The notes beneath the pieces are model-generated. The model saw nothing but the letters and a program-made list of their open reading frames with translations, had not been told where the DNA came from and made no database searches. This document shows, piece by piece, positions 25,707-34,382 of a stretch of 64,000 nt of DNA (positions are counted from its first letter, which is position 1; each line of letters starts with the position of its first letter). Both the position numbers and the translations under genes were made by a program. Source of the DNA: CAYYJR01 sp964472305 (lineage in GTDB: Bacteria > Armatimonadota > Hebobacteria > CAIYQO01); NCBI GenBank assembly GCA_964472305.1, contig CAYYJR010000009.1, positions 1 to 64,000 on the forward strand, written 5' to 3'.

Positions 25707-26798
25707 CTATTCATAACCGAGCGCACCGAGGCTGCCGGACCACCAGCCGAACATGGCGGCCAGCACGAGGGCATTGCCGCCGATCATCAGCGTGCCGGTC
25801 CAATGGACTGGGTCGAGGCGGCGCATGACAAGCGCAAGCACGACGGTGATCAGCACGCAAATGCCCAGCATAATGGTGGGGCTCACAGGCCATTCTTCAT
25901 CCATGAAGGCCATCACGAGCAGCACCAGCAACGCCAGCCACATCGAGGGCACCGCGCAAATGAAGAGCATCAAGCCATACGGATAGCTGCGCACGCGGCC
26001 GCGGTCGCCCACGCGCATATGCGACCAGAGCATTACGTATTCAAACGGCAACAGCAGCCGCCCGTAGGCAAGACCGAGCATGACCAGAAACACGCCGACG
26101 GCTTGCACCGCCACCGCGCGCCAGGGCACGAACAGTGCGCCCTGCACCATCAGCGCGGGGAGAAAATACGACGCCAGCGTGATGGCAATGCCCAGCGCCA
26201 GCAGCGATCCCGTGACGCGCCGGCGCCGGCGCCGTTCTTCACGCAACAACAGCTCTTCCGGCGACGGTTCAATCTCAATCTCCACCAACCCGGCGTGCGC
26301 GTCGCGCGCATGCCGCAATCGTGCGGTATACTCCGCGTTGGACGGCTCCAGCGCCGTGGCCTTTTCATACGCCTGGATGCCTTCCTCCAGGCGGTTGATG
26401 GTCAGAAAAAACTCGCCCAACAGCGCCCAGCCGGGGACAAAGTCGGGAGTCTGCTCCAGCAGGCGCCGCAGCAGGTGGATGCCTTCCAGGTGTTCGCGGC
26501 GCCACAGCGCGATGCGAGCCATCAGCATGGTGCGCTCGCGCGGGGCCAGTTCTGCCAGCGGCGTGGGCAGTATCACTTGCGCGTCGCCGTCCTTCGCGAT
26601 CAGCGTATCGTGCGCCGTGCGCGCTTCGCTGGTCAGCGTCAGGTACGCGTTCAGATATTTCATAAATTGGGGATCGGTGAAGATTTGCTCGACATTCAGC
26701 GTGACACGATACCGAACGACGAAACGGCGAAATGCGTATTCCACCTCCGCGGAGGTCACTTTGGGATTCAACGTGAAGAGTTGGTAATACGTTTCCAT
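25707..26798 (-). CDS. J-domain-like/TPR membrane protein
   Basis: A 363-residue protein. Residues 1-65 (METYYQLFTLNPKVTSAEVE and following helices) resemble a DnaJ J-domain, but the position of the invariant HPD is occupied by RYRVTL, so it should not stimulate DnaK ATPase. Residues about 90-175 contain helical tetratricopeptide-like repeats (GWALLGEFFLTINRLEEGIQ, then AYEKATALEPSNAEY). Residues about 200-363 hold a basic stretch and five or so transmembrane helices. ATG 26798 overlaps no gene and has GAGGGG 7 bases upstream; xseB ends 10 bases before it, so the two are one transcription unit. Function unknown; a membrane-bound adaptor is an inference. Confidence 0.72.
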   Translation of the reverse strand: METYYQLFTLNPKVTSAEVEYAFRRFVVRYRVTLNVEQIFTDPQFMKYLNAYLTLTSEARTAHDTLIAKDGDAQVILPTPLAELAPRERTMLMARIALWRREHLEGIHLLRRLLEQTPDFVPGWALLGEFFLTINRLEEGIQAYEKATALEPSNAEYTARLRHARDAHAGLVEIEIEPSPEELLLREERRRRRRVTGSLLALGIAITLASYFLPALMVQGALFVPWRAVAVQAVGVFLVMLGLAYGRLLLPFEYVMLWSHMRVGDRGRVRSYPYGLMLFICAVPSMWLALLVLLVMAFMDEEWPVSPTIMLGICVLITVVLALVMRRLDPVHWTGTLMIGGNALVLAAMFGWWSGSLGALGYE

Positions 26799-26808
26799 CG
26801 CGTGCCCC

Positions 26809-27051
26809 TCACTCCCCGGCCAACGGCTCCAATCGCACCTCGCCATTGGCCAACTCTTCTAACTGCTGCAGCTTGCCTTCCGCCTCCGCAAGGCGGGCAC
26901 GGCAAAACTCGCGCAGCGTCACCGCTTCCGCACACAGATTCAGCGCGTCCGCCAGTGGCGCCTCGTTGCGGTCGAGCATGGCGGCGATCTCTTCCAAGCG
27001 CGCCAGCGCTTGCTCGAAACTCTCCGGTGTTGACGGCAATGATTGTTCCAC
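26809..27051 (-). CDS. xseB: Exodeoxyribonuclease VII small subunit
   Basis: An 80-residue XseB protein, the small partner of the XseA nuclease subunit in single-strand DNA degradation. The family helix is clear: SFEQALARLEEIAAMLDRNE, followed by PLADALNLCAEAVTL. GTG 27051 has GGGGAG 6 bases upstream. xseA is not in the window. The J-like/TPR gene follows at 10 bases, and the GT4 gene is divergent. Confidence 0.9.
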   Translation of the reverse strand: MEQSLPSTPESFEQALARLEEIAAMLDRNEAPLADALNLCAEAVTLREFCRARLAEAEGKLQQLEELANGEVRLEPLAGE

Positions 27052-27085
27052 AGTAACTCCCCGTGTAATACGCGCACTGAATCTA

Positions 27086-27094
27086 TGTTATAAT
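27086..27094 (+). promoter_or_regulatory. Extended -10 promoter of the GT4 gene
   Basis: TGT followed by TATAAT (27089-27094) on the plus strand. Predicted start near 27101 gives an unusually long leader of about 165 bases before ATG 27266, containing a possible 13-codon reading frame at 27130-27171. Confidence 0.5.
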
Positions 27095-27265
27095 TACTGC
27101 CGCGCTCATTGAACGTATCATATTATCTGATGGCGGTCACCGGGTTTGCCAATGTGGCCCAACGGCAATAAACGCGGCGTCGTTGCCGTTCTCGATGAGC
27201 ACATCCGTGAGTAGAGTTCGCGTCCTGCCGGACTATTTCCTCTTTACCCGTCGGATAGGCAATCA

Positions 27266-28417
27266 ATGTTATCGATCGCATTGTTCACAGAATGTTTCCA
27301 TCCCATGCGAAACGGCGTGGTCGTTTCCGTGGCATCGTTTGCCCGTATGCTTACGCTGTTGGGGCACCGTGTGACCATTTTCACCGCGCGCCACCCCGAG
27401 CAGGAGGCGGATGTCGAAAACGTCTATCGGCTGCCCTCCATCATGTTCCCCACCCGCGCGCGTTATCCTATCGCCATTCCGATCGCCACCGGCGCGGTGC
27501 GGCAGGCGCTGTGCAACGAGTCGTTCGATATCATTCACTCCAATGCGACCATGACAATGGGCCACCTGGCACTGGCGTGGGCGCGCCGCCGACGCATTCC
27601 GCTGGTGTTCACCTATCATACCCTTATTGAGGAGTATGCCCACTACATTCCGCTACCGGGTCCAGTGGTGCGCTATAGCGCGGTACGCATCAGCCGCGAC
27701 TATTCCAACGCCGCCGATCACATCATCACACCCTCCGCGCACGTCGCCCAACGCCTGCGGCATTACCAAGTGGTGAAGCCGATCACCGTCATCCCCACCG
27801 GCATCGACATCGCGACCATCGACTCGCTGCCGGCGTGCGATGTTCGCACGCAATTCGACATACCGCCGGGAGTGCCGCTGCTGGTCTACGTAGGCCGCCT
27901 GGCGCGAGAAAAAAATATTCCGCGCTTGCTGCATGCCTTCCGCGAAGTGCTGCGCCACGAACCTGATGCGCACTTGCTGCTCATCGGCGGGGGGCCATTC
28001 GACCTTGGCGTGCGCGGCCTGTTGCACGATTACGGCATCGCCCATCGCACGCGCATGACCGGCTTCCTGTCACGCGAACAGGTGATGCAAGGCTTATTGG
28101 CGGCGAATATCTTCATTTTCGCCTCGCTTACCGAGACGCAGGGGCTGGTGCTGGGTGAAGCGATGGCTTGCGGCAAACCGGTAGTGTCCGTGGATTCCGC
28201 CGCGGCGCGCGAATTGGTGACGCATGGCGTCAATGGATTGCTGACGCCCGACGAAAACACCCCGTTTGCCGAAGCGATCCTCACCCTCATCCGCGATCAT
28301 ACGCTCTGCGAGCGCATGGGCGAATTCGCGCGCAAACGAGCAGAGCTATTGTCCGAGCACAGTTGCACCGAGCAATTGCTGACGGTATACGCGCAAGTAA
28401 TCAGCGAGCGAGGGTGA
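27266..28417 (+). CDS. GT4 family glycosyltransferase
   Basis: A 383-residue retaining glycosyltransferase of the GT-B fold. N-terminal acceptor domain begins IALFTECFHPMRNGVVVSVA, as in diacylglycerol glucosyltransferases and related GT4 enzymes. The C-terminal donor domain has LVYVGRLAREKNIPRLLHAF and the EX7E motif in TETQGLVLGEAMACGKPVV. This subgroup usually transfers glucose or mannose to membrane lipids. No membrane helix; peripheral attachment is likely. The Shine-Dalgarno is weak (GGATAGG). No pathway partner is adjacent. Confidence 0.87.
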   Translation: MLSIALFTECFHPMRNGVVVSVASFARMLTLLGHRVTIFTARHPEQEADVENVYRLPSIMFPTRARYPIAIPIATGAVRQALCNESFDIIHSNATMTMGHLALAWARRRRIPLVFTYHTLIEEYAHYIPLPGPVVRYSAVRISRDYSNAADHIITPSAHVAQRLRHYQVVKPITVIPTGIDIATIDSLPACDVRTQFDIPPGVPLLVYVGRLAREKNIPRLLHAFREVLRHEPDAHLLLIGGGPFDLGVRGLLHDYGIAHRTRMTGFLSREQVMQGLLAANIFIFASLTETQGLVLGEAMACGKPVVSVDSAAARELVTHGVNGLLTPDENTPFAEAILTLIRDHTLCERMGEFARKRAELLSEHSCTEQLLTVYAQVISERG

Positions 28418-28442
28418 TGCCGGCAATTTCTCCCCTACCCCC

Positions 28443-28471
28443 TTCACGAATCACCGCTATGCCGGTACAAT
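28443..28471 (+). promoter_or_regulatory. Promoter of the Nudix gene, leaderless geometry
   Basis: TTCACG (28443-28448), 17 bases, TACAAT (28466-28471). The -10 box ends 5 bases before ATG 28477. Confidence 0.5.
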
Positions 28472-28476
28472 ACAGT

Positions 28477-28944
28477 ATGCCTACACTCAAAACATCCAGC
28501 GTTGAAGTGGTCATTTACCGCAAAGAAAGCGGTCGGAACGTCTTTTTGCTGCTGCATTGTGCACCGCAGGAACGCTTCGCCGGCTCCTGGCGCACGGCCG
28601 CGGGGCGCATTGCGCCCAACGAGACCACGGTCGCCGCCGTCTTGCGCACCGTACGCGAAGAAGTCGGGCTGGCGGTGGTGAACCTGTGGTCGCTCGATTA
28701 CGCGCACACCTGTTTCGACGCGCAATCCGACAGCATCAACATTGTCCCTCTACTGCTGGCCGAAGTGAGCGAGGGTAAGGCCACGCTGTCGCCATCATAC
28801 GCCGAAGCCCGCTGGGTTATGGCCGATCAGGCTGACGAACTGCTGCGCGCCGCGGATCAGCGCGAGGCAATTCACCGCGCGAACGAATCGGTAGTACAGG
28901 CTGCCGACCACGGCGCCTCGCTCCATATCGCGCTGCCACAATAA
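28477..28944 (+). CDS. Nudix hydrolase with altered Nudix box
   Basis: A 155-residue Nudix protein resembling dihydroneopterin triphosphate diphosphatase-like members (VEVVIYRKESGRNVFLLLHC then GSWRTAAGRIAPNETTVAAV). The box reads RTVREEVGL where REUxEExGU is expected, so the first glutamate is threonine; the EE pair is kept. ATG 28477 is chosen because a -10 box lies 5 bases upstream. In-frame ATGs at 28459 and earlier lie within or before the promoter. Substrate unknown; activity may be reduced. Confidence 0.75.
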   Translation: MPTLKTSSVEVVIYRKESGRNVFLLLHCAPQERFAGSWRTAAGRIAPNETTVAAVLRTVREEVGLAVVNLWSLDYAHTCFDAQSDSINIVPLLLAEVSEGKATLSPSYAEARWVMADQADELLRAADQREAIHRANESVVQAADHGASLHIALPQ

Positions 28945-28954
28945 CGGATCGCGG

Positions 28955-30373
28955 CTAACGATCGGCTTTCAACGCGGCAACCGCCTGGCGGAACACTTCG
29001 CCACGCTGTTCCATGTTGCGGAACATGTCGAAACTGGCGCACGCGGGCGACAACAACACTACTCCCGACGGTTGCGCCAGTTGCCAACCCCGGCGCACGG
29101 CAGCGGGAAGTGTTTCAGCGCGGTAGATGGGAAACGCGGGATCTGCGGCGCGCGTGGCATCCGCGATGGCGTCGGCCGCCTCGCCGATGACGATCAACGC
29201 GCGTGCCTGGGCGGCGATATCGCGCCCCAGTTCCGCGAAATCCGCTACCTTCGCCCGCCCACCCGCGATCAGCACTGGCGGCGTGGCGGCGAAGGCCTGC
29301 AATGCCATGCGCACCGCCATCGGCGTCGTCCCCTGCGAGTCATTGAAGAACGCCACGTCGCCGACGGCATCTACCTCCTCCAATCGATTCGGCACCCCGC
29401 GGAAATCCGCCAATACGTTTCCCGCGACACGTTCCACCGGCAATCCGAGCGCCCCCGCCACGGCGATGGCTTGCAAGGCGTTGGCAAGATTGTGCTCCCC
29501 GCGCAGGCGGATAGCGTTGCGCGGCATCACGCGCCGCGGCGCGCCTTGCACTTCACTGATGATCCAGCCGTCTGCCACGTACACCCCGCCGGAAATGGGG
29601 TGCTCGACACTTACACGGATGATCCGCGCCGCAGTGGCTGCCTCAACGCGCGCGCTTTCCGGGCGGTCGGCATTCACAACCGTGATGTCGTCGGCGGTCT
29701 GGCGCGCGAACAGCCGCAATTTTGCCGCCAGGTACAGCGCCATCGATTCGTCGTAACGATCCAGGTGGTCAGGATACAGGTTAGTGAAGACGGCGACGCG
29801 CGGACGGAACAGCTCCACCGCCTCAAGTTGAAAACTGCTCACCTCGGCGACCAGCAACTCGTCGGGTCCGGCGGCCACCGCCAATTCGATGAGCGGCAAG
29901 CCGATATTGCCGCCGACGTGCGCCGTCTGGCCCAGCGTATCGAGCAGCAAGCCGATGAGGGTGGTGGTGGTGGTTTTACCTTTGGTGCCGGTAATCGCCA
30001 CAATGGGCGCAGCCGTCAGCCGGTAGGCCAATTCGATTTCGCTCACTACCGGCACGCCCGCGGCCATCGCGCGTTGAATGGGCGCAATCGCAAGCGGCAC
30101 GCCGGGACTGGGCACCACCAGATCGGCGGATTCGATGTCGCGATACGCGTCGGCACCGAGTTGCAGGCGCACGTCGAGACCGTGCAACTTGGTGATCTCG
30201 TCCGCCAGTTCGCCGGGACTCTTTGCATCGGAGATGGTCACCAACGCCCCGCGCGCGCCCAGCACCTGTGCGCACGCTCGCCCGGTGCCCTTCGCCCCCA
30301 GGCCGATCACGTGAATCCGCTTTCCCGCAAACTCCACCCACGCCTCTTTCCGACCGCGTCCGGTCATCGGCAT
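28955..30373 (-). CDS. murD: UDP-N-acetylmuramoyl-L-alanine--D-glutamate ligase
   Basis: A 472-residue Mur ligase that adds D-glutamate to UDP-MurNAc-L-Ala in the cytosol. The N-terminal domain has IHVIGLGAKGTGRACAQVL. The ATP loop is ITGTKGKTTTTTLIG. The central-domain sequence TNLYPDHLDRYDESM and the C-terminal FFNDSQGTTPMAVRMAL are MurD-specific. ATG 30373 or 30367 could be the start. A promoter with its -10 box 10 bases before ATG 30373 and no Shine-Dalgarno suggests a very short leader or a leaderless mRNA. It is not in a mur cluster here. Confidence 0.96.
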   Translation of the reverse strand: MPMTGRGRKEAWVEFAGKRIHVIGLGAKGTGRACAQVLGARGALVTISDAKSPGELADEITKLHGLDVRLQLGADAYRDIESADLVVPSPGVPLAIAPIQRAMAAGVPVVSEIELAYRLTAAPIVAITGTKGKTTTTTLIGLLLDTLGQTAHVGGNIGLPLIELAVAAGPDELLVAEVSSFQLEAVELFRPRVAVFTNLYPDHLDRYDESMALYLAAKLRLFARQTADDITVVNADRPESARVEAATAARIIRVSVEHPISGGVYVADGWIISEVQGAPRRVMPRNAIRLRGEHNLANALQAIAVAGALGLPVERVAGNVLADFRGVPNRLEEVDAVGDVAFFNDSQGTTPMAVRMALQAFAATPPVLIAGGRAKVADFAELGRDIAAQARALIVIGEAADAIADATRAADPAFPIYRAETLPAAVRRGWQLAQPSGVVLLSPACASFDMFRNMEQRGEVFRQAVAALKADR

Positions 30374-30383
30374 ATGTCACGTA

Positions 30384-30412
30384 AGTATAATGCGCAGGGG
30401 CATGAGCGGCAA
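30384..30412 (-). promoter_or_regulatory. murD promoter, short or no leader
   Basis: Minus strand TTGCCG (30407-30412), 17 bases, TATACT (30384-30389), ending 10 bases before ATG 30373. Confidence 0.6.
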
Positions 30413-30586
30413 GCGCGTACGGTTTTGTGGGGTGAACGGCAGAAGAAAGCCGATAGCTGGTGGCTGAGCAGACCGGGCTTCTCCGCCTTACCGACTTCGG
30501 CGGACAAGCATGACCGCACAACCACCAGACGGAGGGCGCGAGCGCAGAAAGCCGCACCCTCCGACTTGCGCGCATCAATCAGCCCG

Positions 30587-31426
30587 TTACGGCTTTAACA
30601 GCGTGACGGTTTTCTCGACAACCTTGTTTTTCGCCGGGATGGCATCCAGGCCATCGCGGAAGGTAATGGGTACTGGACGCGGGGTGGAAGCCAGTTGCGT
30701 GGCTTCGCGTTGCGCGCGGACGATGCGGTCTCTGGTCAGCGGGTGCGTACTCATCCACGTCGGCGTACCGGAACGTCCGGCCACCTGCTGCAACCGCTGC
30801 AGGAACACCACCATTCCCTGCGGATTATACCCCACGTTATACGCCATGCGCATCCCGACATCATCGGCCTGATACTCATCGGCGCGTGAGTGCGGCAGTT
30901 CCAGCGCATATTGGATGGCCAGGTTGGCCGCCGTCTGTACCGCGCGCGAACTGCGGCCCAGCACCAGTTGCGACAGCAACGAATAGGTCATACCGCGCTG
31001 AATCGCCTTTACCGAGTGACGCTCAACGGTGTGCGCCTCTTCATGGCCGATCACCCCGGCCAATTCAGCATCGGATAATCCCATATTGATCAAACCACGT
31101 GTCACGTAGATCGGTCCGCCCGGCAATGATAACGCATTGATGTCATTGCTATTCAGAATGCGGAACGACCAGGGCAGGTTGGGACGCGGGGATGACGCGG
31201 CAATGACTCTGCCGATGCGCTGGATGCGCGGTGTCTGCACCGGATCGTTCACCACGCCATACTGATGCTCCAAATCGGCGGCAGCCTGTTGGCCGATATC
31301 AATCTCCGATTTTTCGTCGATCGACAGCAATCCGCCGCCACCGCCGGAACAGCCAGTGGTTGCGAAGACCAGCGGCATAATGCTGATGAGCAGCGCCATC
31401 AGCGACATTTTCCACCATGCAGACAT
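30587..31426 (-). CDS. M48 family metalloprotease lipoprotein
   Basis: A 279-residue zinc protease with a lipoprotein signal (lipobox ATTGC, cysteine 26). Zinc site H128-E-E-A-H132 (IGHEEAHTVERHS), with E184 in RADEYQAD as the likely third ligand. It resembles BepA/LoiP-type periplasmic M48 proteases that check outer-membrane protein assembly. ATG 31426 has GGAGG 7 bases upstream. The upstream extension is spurious. Confidence 0.92.
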   Translation of the reverse strand: MSAWWKMSLMALLISIMPLVFATTGCSGGGGGLLSIDEKSEIDIGQQAAADLEHQYGVVNDPVQTPRIQRIGRVIAASSPRPNLPWSFRILNSNDINALSLPGGPIYVTRGLINMGLSDAELAGVIGHEEAHTVERHSVKAIQRGMTYSLLSQLVLGRSSRAVQTAANLAIQYALELPHSRADEYQADDVGMRMAYNVGYNPQGMVVFLQRLQQVAGRSGTPTWMSTHPLTRDRIVRAQREATQLASTPRPVPITFRDGLDAIPAKNKVVEKTVTLLKP

Positions 31427-31561
31427 AACGTACCTCCATCTCACAGCGTGCTCTGTGAGCGAAGTACCCCCACCCGCGGGGAAAATGCGGTTCGTATGCG
31501 CGGGGAAGTGAACAGCGTCGCGCGCCCGCGACATCGTAACGGGGATGCGATGGGTTTGCGA

Positions 31562-33205
31562 TCACTCCGCCGCCGGCGCCATCTTTCGGGTCAGCTTGCC
31601 GCGTATTTTGCCAACCAGCAGCGTGATTTCATCCACGCGCAACAGGTGCAACACCGCAAGGTAGACCGCCAGACTGATCCCGCCCAGCACGACATACGGC
31701 AATAGCGCGAGCAGCTTGGCGAGTTTTTTCGTGACATGCTGCGGCTCCGGCAAGTAATGTGCCCCCAGCCAGAGGAGCGTGACAAACGGTACCAGCGCGA
31801 TGAGCACCTTCCCCAACATTCGCAGCGTGCGCCGTCCTTCCAGATGATCCAGTTTACGCCGAATCATCGTATACAGCACGATGACCTTGGTGCCTTTGGA
31901 GATCAGCAGCGCGAGGGCGATGCCCGCTGCACCCAACCCCAGTTGCGTGGTGCTGAGGAAGGCGATGGTGATATGCAGCGGCACCATCGCCACGCCGATG
32001 ATGGTGGGGCGGAGGGTATCGGAAAGCGCGAAGAAGAATTGGAGAACGATGATCTCCAGCGCCCCGATCAACATGCCGATCGCGAACACCTGCAGCGGTG
32101 CGGCGGTCACGGCTACCGAGGCGGCGTCGAAGTGCTGACTGCCATACAATCCCTGCAGAATGGGGTAGCACAGCAATATCATCGCGAGCGCCAGCGGCAC
32201 GAAAATCAGCACCATCATGCGGGTTGAGGTCATCAGCATCTCACGCAGGCGCACGGTATCGCCGGCGACGGCGATATCGGCGAGAAACGGGAAGAGCGCA
32301 ATGCCGAAGACATACGGAAAGAAGGTGACCGGCACGTCGCACAATTTTTTCGCGTAATCGAAGGCGGAAAAGGCGGCCGGATCGCTGAGCGCGGAGAGAA
32401 AACGGGTATCCATCAGACCGCGCAGCGTGGAGAATCCCCACCCCACGATCAGCGGCAGCGCCAGCAGCGCAAATTTCCCGACTCCCGCATGCCGGACATC
32501 GATCGTCGGACGATACTCCGCCAACCGCCGTCCCAATCCGGATGATTGCACCGTCAGTTTCACGGCAGAACCGATGACGAAGCCGAGTGCCAGCGCATAC
32601 ACGCCCCAGGATTTCGCGAACAGCACGGCAAAAAGCAGCACGGATGCCTTCAACACCAGATCAGAGGCTGCGGGCAGTGCGAATTGCTTGTAGGAATTTA
32701 ACAGGCAGTAGGTGACGGTCGCCACCGCCATGAAGATCATCGCCACCAGCATGACGCGCGTCAATGTCAACGTCAGCGGCACCAGAGCGGGATTCTCATC
32801 CACCCAACCCGGCACGAAGACCGAGAGAAGCTGCGATGTAAAGAACAGCCCGACAACCACCACCAGCGCCATTACGACGATCATCAAGTTGATAATGGTG
32901 CTGGCCATGCGCCAGGCGTCCCGTTCGCCATGCTCGCGCAGGCGCTGCACGAACGGCGGCAAAAAGGAATGCATGATGACTTGCTCGCCAAACTGCATGA
33001 TCGGCGAGGCAATACGCTTGGCAGCGCTGTAGGCGTTCGCTTGTTCATTAGTGCCGAAGTAATACGACATCACGATGTTTTCCACGATGCCGAACGTGCG
33101 TAGAAAGAACTGCACCAGCATCAGCGCCCCGGTGGCGCGCAGAATGCGGCGGGCCACCTGCGCGGCGGGCAGCGGTTGGGCATGTTGGGAATTGAGCTGG
33201 ACCAT
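31562..33205 (-). CDS. murJ: Lipid II flippase MurJ
   Basis: A 547-residue MviN/MurJ protein of the MOP superfamily that moves lipid II across the inner membrane. About 14 hydrophobic segments are visible, starting with ALMLVQFFLRTFGIVENIV. ATG 33205 is chosen (AAAGGA 5 bases upstream); ATG 33208 directly before it is the alternative. A promoter-like -10 (TATAAT, 33269-33274) lies upstream. The gene is separate from murD and the M48 gene. Confidence 0.9.
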   Translation of the reverse strand: MVQLNSQHAQPLPAAQVARRILRATGALMLVQFFLRTFGIVENIVMSYYFGTNEQANAYSAAKRIASPIMQFGEQVIMHSFLPPFVQRLREHGERDAWRMASTIINLMIVVMALVVVVGLFFTSQLLSVFVPGWVDENPALVPLTLTLTRVMLVAMIFMAVATVTYCLLNSYKQFALPAASDLVLKASVLLFAVLFAKSWGVYALALGFVIGSAVKLTVQSSGLGRRLAEYRPTIDVRHAGVGKFALLALPLIVGWGFSTLRGLMDTRFLSALSDPAAFSAFDYAKKLCDVPVTFFPYVFGIALFPFLADIAVAGDTVRLREMLMTSTRMMVLIFVPLALAMILLCYPILQGLYGSQHFDAASVAVTAAPLQVFAIGMLIGALEIIVLQFFFALSDTLRPTIIGVAMVPLHITIAFLSTTQLGLGAAGIALALLISKGTKVIVLYTMIRRKLDHLEGRRTLRMLGKVLIALVPFVTLLWLGAHYLPEPQHVTKKLAKLLALLPYVVLGGISLAVYLAVLHLLRVDEITLLVGKIRGKLTRKMAPAAE

Positions 33206-33521
33206 CATGATCCTTTCATGGGTATGCGACACACCATTTGACACCGCATGCGGCGTTTTGTCACGGGCATTATACGGAGATACGTTCGGAACGAAAAGGG
33301 GCAGACCGAACAGCGGACGGCCGGCGATTGCGATCACCATGACAAGGTCGGCTGCACGATGGTGACGATGCTGCGGCACCCGGCAGATCAGCACGGCCGG
33401 CTGCATGCCTTATTGGCACAGCAAACCGAGTCAAACCGGCCGCCGCAGTCGACCGAGCCGGAGACCGGCGCGTCGCATTCACACGACACGCCGGTCCGTC
33501 TATACGCTTCACCCGCACCGA
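33206..33521. other. Intergenic region upstream of murJ
   Basis: About 315 bases between murJ and the repeat-lipoprotein gene. On the minus strand it holds TATAAT (33269-33274) with a weak TTTTCG at 17 bases, a probable murJ promoter. No gene recognised in the rest. Confidence 0.4.
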
Positions 33522-34382
33522 TTAGCGACCGGTGGCGCCAGTGCCGGTCTTTGGTGTCGTATCGGTACTCGTCTTCGGTGTGGCGCCGCTTTGCCCGGTT
33601 GATGTCGTCGGCGTGCGCGTGCCCATCCCAGCCCCGCCGGATTGACCTGCCGTCGTCTTGCGCACCGTAAAGGTCTTCGTCAACTCACGCGCGGTGCCTC
33701 CGGGCGAGGGACTCAACGCCGTATATTTCCCCGTGGTGATATTGGCAGTCAGCGTTGCCGACTTGCCGGGCTGAATGTCCGCTGTTCGTCGCACGTAACC
33801 ATTCGGGCCGGTCAGTTCAAAGCTGCGCGCGGCATTCGCCGCATTGGTCACCTGAAACGTGACGTTGCCGGTCGGCACACTCGCCGGGTTCATGGTAATC
33901 GCCGTATTGGTGATCCGTACCCGGACGGTCTTCGCCGTACCGGCGCCGGCACCCTGACCGCCGGAGACGTTCAGGTTCTCCTGTACCTTTTTCGCCGAGC
34001 CGGAGGCCGGACTGGTGACGGTATAGGTGTGCCCGGATTTGATGTTCGCGAACTGCACCGTTTTCGTTTCACCAGGCTGGACGGTCACACGTTGTACCGC
34101 TTTGCCATCCTCATTCAGTTGCAGTGTACGGGCGACCGATCCGCTGTTCTTCACTGCAATCTTCGCGCTGCCGGTCGGAATGTTCTTCGGCGTCACCATC
34201 ACGCTGCTGTCGGTCAATGTGACGTTAATGGTCGGCGCCGCTTTCGCAGAGGTTGTGGTCTTCTGTTGCGGCTGGGAACGCTCCTGTGTCCCGGCCACGC
34301 GTTGCGACGGCGCGCACCCCGCGATGATCGCCAGGCAGATCACTGCGGCAAATGCGATGCCCCATCGTGGTTGTATCATCAT
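33522..34382 (-). CDS. Lipoprotein with two cupredoxin-like repeats
   Basis: A 286-residue lipoprotein (lipobox IIAGC, cysteine 23). Two tandem repeats of about 90 residues follow: one starting INVTLTDSSVMVTPKNIPTG, the other VRVRITNTAITMNPASVPTG. Both share the pattern of a strand, P-x-G, [VI]-x-V-x-N-x-G/A, then R-x-L/F-x-L and PG-x-[ST]. This is cupredoxin-like, but the Cys/His copper ligands are absent. The C-terminus (about residues 235-286) is low-complexity, rich in Thr, Gly, Ser and Pro. ATG 34382 and 34379 are adjacent; GGGGGAG precedes them. Probably a surface or periplasmic structural or binding protein. Confidence 0.75.
   Translation of the reverse strand: MMIQPRWGIAFAAVICLAIIAGCAPSQRVAGTQERSQPQQKTTTSAKAAPTINVTLTDSSVMVTPKNIPTGSAKIAVKNSGSVARTLQLNEDGKAVQRVTVQPGETKTVQFANIKSGHTYTVTSPASGSAKKVQENLNVSGGQGAGAGTAKTVRVRITNTAITMNPASVPTGNVTFQVTNAANAARSFELTGPNGYVRRTADIQPGKSATLTANITTGKYTALSPSPGGTARELTKTFTVRKTTAGQSGGAGMGTRTPTTSTGQSGATPKTSTDTTPKTGTGATGR

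Noticed and set aside
25575..27056. 493-codon open frame on the plus strand
   Set aside because: It lies opposite the J-like/TPR and xseB genes; its product is rich in Gln, His and Arg, typical of an antisense shadow in GC-rich DNA.
29072..30598. 508-codon open frame on the plus strand
   Set aside because: Antisense to murD, which has all Mur ligase motifs; the frame has shadow composition and no ribosome site.
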